64,000 bases of DNA from Aplectana chamaeleonis (lineage: Eukaryota > Nematoda > Chromadorea > Rhabditida > Cosmocercidae): NCBI GenBank assembly GCA_029168955.1, contig JAPDOI010000374.1:1-64000 (forward strand). Direction: 5' to 3'. The notes beneath the pieces are model-generated. The model worked only from the letters and a program-made list of their open reading frames with translations, made no database searches and was not told the origin of the DNA. Every line of letters starts with the position of its first letter. Position 1 is the first letter of the stretch. The translations under genes and the position numbers were made by a program. Shown in pieces: positions 44,195 through 52,535 of this stretch.

Positions 44195-47100
44195 TCATAG
44201 GTGTAAAAAGGCAGCCACATCGCACGGGTTCGTCCACATATTCATAACTGTTAGAGAAGTCGGCCTTGCAGGACATGAAATTAAATGAAATGAATCGTGC
44301 CCTGGGTTGTGGCAGTCAGGACATTCGTCGGGGATCGACGAGTCGATCTTATGGACGAAGGCCTTGAGGTGTGAGGAGTGTCCACATCGTAGACCTGCCA
44401 GGATGACGCGTGTACGTCTGAGTAGGTCCGTTTCGCTGCCATCGATCAGTGGGGGCACGTCACCAAGAAATGGATTTAAGGGAGCACTGGAAAGGTATTC
44501 TCTGACGATTCGGGTGTGCTCCATTTGCAGTAGTCTGACGCGATTGAGCTCCGACGTCGCCCAACGTTGACGATCCAAGGCAGAGACTGCAGCATGAAGT
44601 GGCGAGCGAATATGTCGGAAATGGGGACCAGATGATAGTAATGGGAAACTAGGGTGTATGGAATTCCTTACAATGCCAATATGGAACTGTTGCAACAATG
44701 CTGCTTTACAGGAAGCAGCGAACACTCTTGATGCAGATGAGATACCGGTGTGGATCTAGGGCATCCAGTGATCACGCGTAGAGCAGTGTTCTGTGCACGC
44801 TGAAGCTTGCTCTAAGAGGCTTCCGACAGGTGTCTTGACCATATTGGGCTCCATATTCTAGCACCGGCTGCACAATAGCCCTGTAGGTTGTTCGCAAAAT
44901 TTCCTTAGAGCTGCCCCATGTAGTGCCTGCTAGCGAACGTAGAATGTTGTTACGTGTGTTGGCAGCAGCAGCTCGAATACGTGTGTTTCCGAGAAAACGC
45001 AGTGACGGGTCCAGGAATACACCAAGTAGACGAGGGTGTTTTGATACGGGCAGCATATTTCCTTCCCAAAGAACCTTGGGATGCAGCTTGTGTTCGGCAG
45101 TCGCTGTGGTGCACAAAGTAACGCTGGACTTGGTTGTTGAGACCTTTAGCTGCTTCGATTCAAGGAACTTGGCCAGACTGATGAGGTATTTATTCATCTC
45201 AGCAGTGGCTCGATCGATTACAGGGTCAGTACAAATAATAGTGATGTCATCCGCATATAGACATAAGTGGATGTTTGACGACGGCTTTGGCACATCAGAC
45301 AGATACAAAGAAAACAGGCTAGGAGATAGAACTCCTCCTTGTGGGACGCCTGCCTTCAGGGGCACAGACTTCGACAAGTGTCCATCAAATTTCACACGAA
45401 TGGAATGATTTTCGACAAAGTTATCGGTCCATCTTTTGCACCAGTCGGGAATAGTAGAGTCCAGGATCGATTTGGACAGCAGTGGGATGCTGACATTATC
45501 GAAGGCAGCAGTTAAGTCAACTGCCACGACTATACTTCTACCAGCTGGAGGTTTCATGTTGAAGCCAGCAATTATGTGTTCTGTGATGGACGTGAGTGCC
45601 GTGATGGTAGAGTGGGCCTTCTTGAAGCCATGTTGATGCACGTTATGACGTAAAGCTTCTTGGAGGTGCGGGTTGATGAATTTCTCCGCTAACTTAGCAA
45701 TAGGGGACAAAAGGGAGATGGGTCGATGCGAAGTTGCTTGATCTTCTGGTTTGCCAGGCTTGAGGATCGGGAGAACAATTGCTTGCTTCCTTCTAGCGGG
45801 AATGACACCTGTGCTGAATGAAGAGAAGACTAGGTCACAAAGTAATTCAAGGAACTCTTCCGGCAAGTGCTTGAGATGGACGGCTGACACACCGTCGGGT
45901 CCCTCGGCTCGCGAGTTCTTCATGGACTTAATGAGGGAAGACATCTCAGAAGCAGTTATGGCAGGTACATTTTGTCGGCTGAGCTTCCTTATAGACCGGA
46001 GAGTGAGCCTATTGGAACGATCATGGCGGGACGTCGCTGAAGCAAAGTGTTTCCCAAGTCGACATGCAGCCTTAAATCCGGACTCGAATTTCCCCGAAGG
46101 GAACTCAAGCATGTTGCGCTCTGCTGCCAATTTCTTGCCAGACAACCGCTTAAGAGTGCTCCAGGTCTTCTCAGCATCAGTGGAGAAATTCAAGGATTCA
46201 GTGAACTCTATCCATCGCATCCGCTTGTAATCATTCAGCATTTTGGTGATCTCATCAGACAGTCGTTGAATGCTGGGATCTGCAGGATCAGCTTGGCGCT
46301 TCTCGTCCCGTAATTCGATCAGCTCCAGGACATCTTTGGGAACGTTAGGGTGAAACGTTCTAACGCGTCCTGTAGGGATTGCAGTTCTGGAGGGGTTGCA
46401 TATGGCATCAACAATGAACTTGTCTTTCTCGTGAACGGAGACGGTAAGCGGATAGTAGGCTACCCGACTGAGTAACACCTCTTTAAACATGACCCAGTTG
46501 GCCTTGCGGTAGTTGGTGTACAATTTGCTACGAGAGCCTATGAAAGGTGCCAGGTGACTGTTGAGAGACAAATCCAATGAAGCACATATGGGTACATGAT
46601 CGCTGGCCATAGCTATAGCAGTGGACCAGTTACAGGAAACAGCAAGAGAGGATGATACAAAAGTGACATCCGGAGAGGACGGCCTACCCGTGGAAGGAAG
46701 GCGAGTGGGGGTGTCCTCGTTAATGGCAACAAGATCACAATCCTCAGCGAAAAGCTCTAGTAGTTCACCTCTGTCATCAGGATCTAGAGAGGAGAACCAG
46801 GATGTGGAGTGAGCATTAAAATCGCCAGCCATGACAACAGAAGACGATGGGAGGGCAGTATGCACAGATTGCAAAAATGGAGTGGGATCAAACGAATTGG
46901 GACATGAGGAGATTGGGGGAATATAAATATTAACAGTAACTATAGGGCAACTTAGCAATACAACATGAACACCAATACATTCTACAACATTATCATTAGG
47001 GAGAGCTATAAGATGAGAAGGTATAGAAGTTTTCACAAACGTAGAAACTCCACCACCATGGGATGTGCGGGGGAGGTGGTACGACGTATAACCGGGGAGG

Positions 47101-47591
47101 CGGGGAAGGGAGGATGTTGGGCTAAGTTTTGTCTCCTGAAGGAGAATGACATCTGGATGAAAGCGTTCAATGTACAATGTGAGTTCAGCAAGTTTGGCAC
47201 GCATATTGAGTTGAAAAACGTCTAGACTATGAAGAGGAACACTAGGGGGAGAGTTAGAGCAAGAAGTACAACAATAAGCATCAGTGTAGTCATTATAGCT
47301 GGTTAACCCCGAGCATTTGAGGGGTACCCAGACGAGGCAACCACCGCACTGGACGCTTGCATGTTGAGCCGACAATCCACATATACAACAGGGATATCGT
47401 GGAGTCTTGGTGCGTGGCCCTGGGTTCCTCTCAATGCCGGCTCGCAACAGTAGAATGCGAAGGAGTGCGGCAGCCAGCCATTCGCACTCCCATGCAGAAA
47501 AAACTCCTCGTGGAGTTGTTGATGCCCGTTTGATGAGTCTCCTTGATCTTGGTAGTCGACTCCACAGATCCACCACGCGTAGGTTGAGCAT
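44195..47591 (-). pseudogene. Retrotransposon polyprotein ORF, copy B
   Basis: From ATG 47,591 about 939 codons are open. Residues 1-58 form a basic N-terminus with the 2A-like end, NPGP at 56-59. Residues about 65-105 are a PHD-type finger (CCIC, CGGC, KC, CCTSC) whose central H is P here (WVPLKC). Residues about 115-330 are APE, with LQETKL, GDFNAH and SDHVP present, but LNINGL is reduced to LN by a 9-bp deletion, removing a metal-binding motif. RT follows with VDLTAAFDNV, AGVPQGGVLSP and YADD. A missing G near 44,845 shifts the frame after EYGA, and a 10-nt deletion near 44,697 shifts it again. The last part (44,725-44,195) carries the C-terminal finger. An upstream open frame to 47,816 is flanking DNA. 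Confidence 0.92.
47415..47474 (-). other. 2A-like motif, copy B
   Basis: Residues 40-59: AAALLRILLLR then AGIERNPGP. It lies in frame with the ATG at 47,591 and the finger. If active, it would release a 58-residue leader and start the main protein at Pro59. Confidence 0.72.
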
Positions 47592-47600
47592 CTCGGATCC
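47521..47600 (-). ncRNA. HDV-like ribozyme, copy B (reference form)
   Basis: 80 nt. P1: GGAUCC (1-6) pairs with GGAUCU (30-35), with the G1-U35 wobble at the cleavage site as in HDV. J1/2 GA. P2: GAUGCUC (9-15) pairs with GGGCAUC (74-80), 7 bp. P3: ACC/GGU (17-19 with 27-29). L3 of 7 nt keeps U20 and G25. P1.1 could use C22 with a G of GUGG in J1/4. P4: GAGUC/GACUC (39-43 with 62-66). J4/2 AUCAAAC holds candidate catalytic C69 (47,532) in the expected C-N-A-A context. Cleavage 5' of G1 would leave exactly the inserted DNA end. A hairpin AACTCC-ACGA-GGAGTT-T6 follows P2. Confidence 0.9.
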
Positions 47601-47611
47601 GGCTGTTGTGT
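47601..47611. repeat. Target-site duplication, 5' side of copy B
   Basis: GGCTGTTGTGT, matching 44,150-44,160 and abutting ribozyme G1. Confidence 0.9.
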
Positions 47612-48494
47612 AAACTGAGCCTCGTGCGCTCGTGCAGTCAGTTTTAGAGCTATAGTATAGGGCCAACTGGGGCTCGCTCAAAGCCGTTTTTTTGACGTGG
47701 TTGTTGCACTGGGCCGCAGTCCGTTCGATTGTCTGTTGGAACTCGAAGATAGTGTTTATTTTTTGCACTGCTTCATGTGGAAGTTTCGAAGACTGAGCAT
47801 CATGGAATGCTTTCATCTACGTTCAAACAAACTGCCAAATAGCTGCCGTCGGAAATCTTGACGGAGCGTGGCCTGATATTTTTTTTGCGAAATTTCGTAA
47901 GTCGCATCTTCTATTTTTTATGCCAAGCAAATTGTTACCTAATAGTGTTTATTTTGTCATTCGATTATCAGTTTTCGAAAAATTTTGGAAAAATTCTATT
48001 TACCTGTCGTCGATAGCCGCAGTGGTACTTCAAAGAATTTGATGAAGAATGCGAATCTCGCTCCATTGAGGATTCCCACAAGTGTTTTTGTCTAGCCCAA
48101 AAAGGGTTTAAATACCCTATCAATTTTTGCTGCTTCGGTGGGATGTTAGAAAATCGGTAGAAACGTTGAAATACGCTCAGCCGGTAATTAGGATTCCCGC
48201 CGAATTTTGCTTTCAAATTCGGAAACCACCAAGTTTTTCTGAGATTTCGGGAGAGCGTTGAATAGAAGAAGATTTGCGCTTTCTGATGGTGTATCAAACT
48301 TGGCAAAAACGATAAGCTGAAAAATGAGAGGTCGCACTACTAATTTTGCTTTCATATCGCTAGGGGACCAGTTTAGCCATGATAAGAGTGTACGGATAAA
48401 AAGAAGAGGGGTACAATAAGTAAACTTGATGGTGAATTAAGTCGTGAGTATCATATTTCCCTACTTGAAAAGATTACGCGATTTTCGCCCTCAG
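47612..48494. other. no gene seen; upstream flank of the two-TM gene
   Basis: AT-rich. TTTTCGCCCTCAG at 48,482-48,494 looks like a trans- or cis-splice acceptor just before the gene's first ATG. No core promoter motif is evident. Confidence 0.4.
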
Positions 48495-48515
48495 AGTGTG
48501 GAAGGATTCGAAACT

Positions 48516-50065
48516 ATGACGTCGGATTCAGAAAACGACAATGATATTAGCCGGAGTGTCCGCTTTGCGGAACACAGAGAGGTTGGTGAAGATTCCTTAT
48601 TATTTATTTTCCTCCGTGTTTTACGTGGGAAAAAGTGATACCAGAATATTTCAGGTACGTCGAATGCCATCGGTGGAAGCAGTTGAGGCAAGGCAAGCGC
48701 GGCAGCCATATTCGCCTCCAATTTTCGACTGTAACATATCTTTGAATATTCCACCTCATGTGAAATATACAGTATTTTTCTTTGCTCCCATGGTGGGTTC
48801 AGCATTTCTTTTGGGTCCTAAAGGACGTTAGTAGTTTTTGCTTCCGAATTTTTTTTCGCTGCATTTTGTGTAGTTTAGCAAACCATGCGTATTCTTTCGA
48901 AAGCGCACTTTTTCCCTTCTAATGCTCATTGCTGCTTTCCGTCGAACTCGACCACTTTCTTATTCCACTTTTGAATGTAGTGTGTGTCCGTCTCTTTTTG
49001 GAGCATCGAATCGGCCATGGTTGATTGAAGGTTCGATTCTTCTGAGGACTCAATTATTGGAGTAAAACATATTTGCCACAATCTTCTCAAAAATTGAAAT
49101 TTGTGCAGTTTCTCTTCTAGCGAGGACTTTAGGGACACCAAAGTTCATAATAAGGTACTGCAAGGTATTTCTCATTCGGCGATATTCATTCTGATTTTGG
49201 ATTTTTTTTTGGAAAATCGCAAAAACAAATCACAAATCGATTTGTGATAAAATTGTCGATATTACGCTAAACAAGTATCGGTGATGGAAGATTACCTCGG
49301 AGAAGATCATTATGGTAATTGGTGACTTGATGTCTGAGAAAACAGAAAGAGAAATAGCTGAAGTTGCAGTTTTTGAGAAAAAAAAAGGAGAAAAAATTCA
49401 CTCCAGTGAAAAACTTCGGCAAATCAGTTACGGTGCTATACTCAGTGTTCAGAGGGATCAACCGTGGCAGACTCGATGCTGCTATAGGAAGAGAATTTGA
49501 ACATTTCGTCATTCCCAAATATTCAGTACATTGGACTGCACACTGCACTTGAGTGTGAAATTCAAATGTAATCGAATTTTACGGAAAGTGAAAAGGAGTA
49601 TTAGATAGATGAGGAAGTGCGCTTTAGAACGCACACATAAACTTTTCAAACTACAAAAAAAGTAGCGATAAAAAATCCAGAAACAAAAACTGCTTACCTT
49701 CTCCCGGACCCTAAACGTTTTTTTTGGTTGTAGTGGCTGGTGTGCACATTTACATATCAAACGGCTCTAATGTTCACTTCGGTTTCTGCTCTGAATTTGA
49801 TCTCATCTTCTTCCTCTTTGTTCGTCTTGGTTTTCTCAGTCTGCTTCCCTTCATCAGGATCGAGCTTTACGCTATTAAAGGTAATTCGATTTTCACGAGA
49901 TGAACATGATTTGGATCGGTTATGGACGATTTTCATATATTTTAGGCTTTCCTTGTAGCTTTAAACTTGGGAGGTGTTTTCATTGTATCGCAGTTCTCTG
50001 TTTCTCTGCGTGGGACCATATTTGCGCAGGTTTTTTATTCAAGTCAGCCGAGAATAGGTCGTTGA
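48516..50065 (+). CDS. Small two-TM protein, possible TMEM242 homologue (4 exons)
   Basis: Exon 1 is 48,495-48,581 (start 48,516; MTSDSENDNDISRSVRFAEH), after an acceptor fit for spliced-leader addition. Exon 2 is 48,655-48,826 (TATTTCAG acceptor; VKYTVFFFAPMVGSAFLLG is TM1). Exon 3 is 49,840-49,880 (TTTTCTCAG; CFPSSGSSFTLLK). Exon 4 is 49,946-50,065 (ATATTTTAG; AFLVALNLGGVFIVSQFSV is TM2) to a stop. Intron phases are 0, 1, 0 and keep the frame throughout, giving about 132 residues. Size, two TM segments and P-x-SGSS-xx-L before TM2 recall TMEM242, a mitochondrial inner-membrane factor for ATP synthase c-ring assembly (from memory). The loop between TM1 and SGSS is short, so an exon in the 1-kb intron may be missing. 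An in-frame upstream ATG at 48,444 precedes the acceptor. Confidence 0.5.
48827..49839. other. Intron 2 of the candidate two-TM gene
   Basis: Long for this gene. It contains an ORF at 49,364-49,552 without recognised domains; an additional coding exon cannot be excluded. Confidence 0.35.
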
Positions 50066-50266
50066 TGTGTACGGGAAAGACAATGTTTTCTGTTAAGGTT
50101 GCCGCTATTTCATATGCCTTGTACTTGACTTTATATACTCGATATCAAGAGAGGAATGGCGAGATAAGCATCAATCTGATGTTCGGTGAGTGCGTTGTAA
50201 TAGCATTGGCTGGGCTTGTTTTCATCGCATCGGCTCATTACCCATTGTCGTGGCACGATTGTCATG

Positions 50267-50338
50267 TCCGTTGTGGTCTAGTGGTTAGGATTTACGGCTC
50301 TCACCCGTAAGGCCCGGGTTCGATTCCCGGCAACGGGA
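50267..50338 (+). tRNA. tRNA-Glu (anticodon CUC)
   Basis: 72 nt. Acceptor TCCGTTG pairs with CAACGGG (first pair U-G). The A box TGGTCTAGTGG and B box GGTTCGATTCC are both canonical. The anticodon stem TACGG/CCGTA encloses loop CTCTCAC with anticodon CTC. The T stem is CCGGG/CCCGG and the discriminator is A. A CTTTTT Pol III terminator follows at 50,342. Decodes GAG. Confidence 0.95.
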
Positions 50339-50341
50339 AGC

Positions 50342-50347
50342 TTTTTG
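50342..50347 (+). terminator. Pol III T-run after tRNA-Glu
   Basis: CTTTTT four bases after the discriminator, the normal Pol III stop for a nuclear tRNA gene. Confidence 0.75.
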
Positions 50348-50469
50348 CATTGTGAAGAAAACATTGTTTCATCAAGTAAATGAGTAGCACAGACGTTTTT
50401 GCAGTTGTCCTTGTTTCCATTGATTTTCATAGTTTTTACAACTACGGAGTTGACCTCCTGATACACTTC

Positions 50470-50837
50470 GGCATCGAATAATTTCGAGTCTTCCTATAAA
50501 TGGATTTTTTTTCTCAAATGAGAGAATGGTTCGAGCTGTCTTTAGTTTTCAGACAAAAACTAAGAGGAAAGCTTCAAGTCACGTCAGGGTATATATTTTT
50601 TGCATTCACTAAATCAAAATCATCAATTATCCGGAAAATGGTCGACTATCATTCGAAGTCGACTATTTTTTTCGAATAGTTGATAATTATGATTTTATGA
50701 AGGCAAAGAACTCTGCCATGACATGACTTATGAGAAGCGTACCTCTTACTTCTTGTCTGAAAACCGAAGACGGCTCGAACCATTTGGTAATGCGAAAGAA
50801 AAATCCATTTATAAGATGACTCGAAATCATTCGTCCC
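50470..50837. repeat. Nearly spacer-free palindrome, about 370 bp
   Basis: Arms of about 183 bp meet at about 50,653 (GTCGACT/AGTCGAC). Shared mirrored blocks include ATAAATGGATTTTT, ATGGTTCGAGC, GTTTTCAGACAA, AAATCA-AATTAT and CATTCGAA. Divergence of roughly 20 percent stabilises it. It lies 130 bp from the tRNA gene. Confidence 0.85.
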
Positions 50838-51114
50838 CATTCAGCCTTCTCTATCAGCCTCAATTGGTTTTGGTTCCCCTAATGCAGCGAATGCGATTGA
50901 CCAGAAAAACTGGCCTGAGATACCTGTCTACCGGACTTTCAACATTCAAATTTTTAACGTTTTTGTAGAGAATAAACCAGGTTTGAGGAGTTTTGAGCGG
51001 CTACAGAGGCGTTATTGCGACGAGTGTGTAACTCATTAAGAAATTTTATCAAAAATTATTCGTCAGGTCTACTGAACAATAGAGGGTCAATAGTTAAGAG
51101 CACCCTACGGACCA
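50838..51114. other. no gene seen
   Basis: Intergenic, without motifs. Confidence 0.35.
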
Positions 51115-51215
51115 TGGGTGTGCGGAATTTTCTGTTTTCTGCCCATTTTTGGCCATTTTTTTCTGTTTTCTGTAAAAATAGGCAAAATTGGGCTGAAAAC
51201 AGAAAAAAAAAACGT
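51115..51215 (+). repeat. A-rich/T-rich dispersed repeat, edge copy 4
   Basis: GGGTGTGCGGAATTTTCTG followed by CTGTTTTCTG units and TTTTTGGCCATTTTT. The same GTGTGCGGAA edge as copies 1-3, but with the CTGTTTTCTG orientation next to it. Confidence 0.55.
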
Positions 51216-51364
51216 GAATCGCGACCTATTCAAGAGACAAGGGGCCGGACTCAAAGAAGGTAAACGTATACGTGCGACAACGGTAGACGGTTTAGAAAAC
51301 CTCACCCGCATTCTCTGCAGTACCTTATGGTTACCTCGTCTATCTAGCTATGGTGGTTACCCGA

Positions 51365-51640
51365 GCTGGGGTGGTGTAGTGGCAGGATGCGCCGCTGCTC
51401 GTTCGACACAGCAAGGTTCGATCCACGCCCAGGGTCAACCAGATCTACCATCTCTGCGGAGGTACTAGATGCATGTAAGGGGATGAAGAATCCGACTAGG
51501 AAGGCTGACCCCCGCATGCCACTGTATAGCCCTTAAAAACATCCAAGTCTCTATGATATAGTCAACGAATGCGCTGCGTATTCCAATGGGGATTGAGAAA
51601 GCTAGTCTTCATCTTCATCTTATAGCGATAGCCTTTACAC
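51365..51640 (+). mobile_element. tRNA-derived SINE
   Basis: The head has Pol III boxes: A box TGGTGTAGTGG (51,372-51,382) and B box GGTTCGATCC (51,415-51,424). The arms do not fold as a functional tRNA. A tRNA-unrelated body of about 190 bp follows and ends near a CTTCAT repeat (TCTTCATCTTCATCTTAT) at 51,617-51,634. Its LINE partner is unknown; the tail is not the reverse-oriented AAG tail of copies A-C. Confidence 0.65.
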
Positions 51641-52424
51641 AGAGGCCTACCGTTGGCGAATCCCTCAGAGGGTATGTTAAAATGGCGCGAAAACTTCAAT
51701 TTCATTCTATAATAGCAATAATGAGCTGCAATACGACTTAGCGCCAGCTAATGATACCCTTTTTGGCCCGGCGTTTGAGTAGGATTTTTCTAGACGGCAG
51801 ACACTGAAAAACTCCAGTGTCACCGCTAAGGTGGATTGGGATGAAGTTTTGCCTCAACTGTGTCATTCAGGCAAATCTTAACTTCGTCTTTTAACTTACT
51901 CCAGCGCAGTATGATACCAAATTTCAATAAAATGGCGAGCAATGAAATTGATGATGGGGTGACGATGTAGTTGTTGAAACTGTTTCAGATTTAGGAACGA
52001 ACCCGCCATGGTGAAGCGATCGGCACGCTAGGACATTTATACTCACACGCCACGCATGCGCAGAACGGGCTTGACTCTAGGGCGTTGAGGGGTAGTATAG
52101 TATATTCAACACAGCAATCATTCCGAAATTATCGTCAAAGTATGTACACTGGGGGAGGGAAAGTCTGCTCCGTCTAATTTTATGTGCTCCTTGCAGATAT
52201 TGAGATTCTTATCGAGTAACCGAGTTATACTGTCTCAGGAAAAATTAATTTAGAGGGACATTTTAAATTTATAATCTGCCTTTCTCGGATGTCTACATTC
52301 ATTCGTCTGGTCAACTTTTAGTTTTGGATATATTACAAAGGAACCACTTATCACGGGAAAATTTTTAGAAAAATTAATGCTGTAAAAAATCTCAAATACT
52401 GTACGCTAAACACTATTTATTAAT
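51641..52424. other. no gene seen
   Basis: Intergenic; no repeat family recognised. Confidence 0.35.
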
Positions 52425-52535
52425 TTTTGAAAAATTTTCTGTTTTCTGCCCATTTTCGATGATTTTTTTCTGTTTTCTGTCAAACTGTATTTTCTGTTTT
52501 CTGTTTCCCAATTTTTTTCGCACATCCCTGATCCG
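52425..52535 (-). repeat. A-rich/T-rich dispersed repeat, edge copy 5
   Basis: TTTTCTGTTTTCTG units end with TTTTTTTCGCACATCCCTGAT, the reverse complement of the CAGGGATGTGCG edge. Confidence 0.55.

Larger units (their letters stand above)
44161..47600 (-). mobile_element. Ribozyme/2A non-LTR retrotransposon, copy B (full length)
   Basis: A 3,440-bp element between 11-bp target duplications, with the same two termini as copy A: G1 of the ribozyme at 47,600 and the GATAAGAAGAAGAAG tail at 44,161. The similar lengths and identical ends of A and B show that both are complete insertions and not 5'-truncated, which is unusual for LINEs. It is the best reference for the 5' region because the ribozyme, start codon, 2A and finger are collinear in one frame. 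Confidence 0.94.

Noticed and set aside
47592..47816. N-terminal 75-residue extension of the copy B ORF
   Set aside because: It lies outside the element, beyond the target-site duplication, and is absent from copy A. It is flanking DNA that happens to be open.
49364..49552. 62-codon ORF within intron 2 of the two-TM gene
   Set aside because: No domain, no matching splice phase with neighbouring exons.
50067..50212. Possible extra exon (YALYLTLYTRYQERNGEISI) after the two-TM gene
   Set aside because: It can be joined in frame only by splicing out part of TM2. The simpler unspliced reading ends at a stop and keeps TM2 intact.
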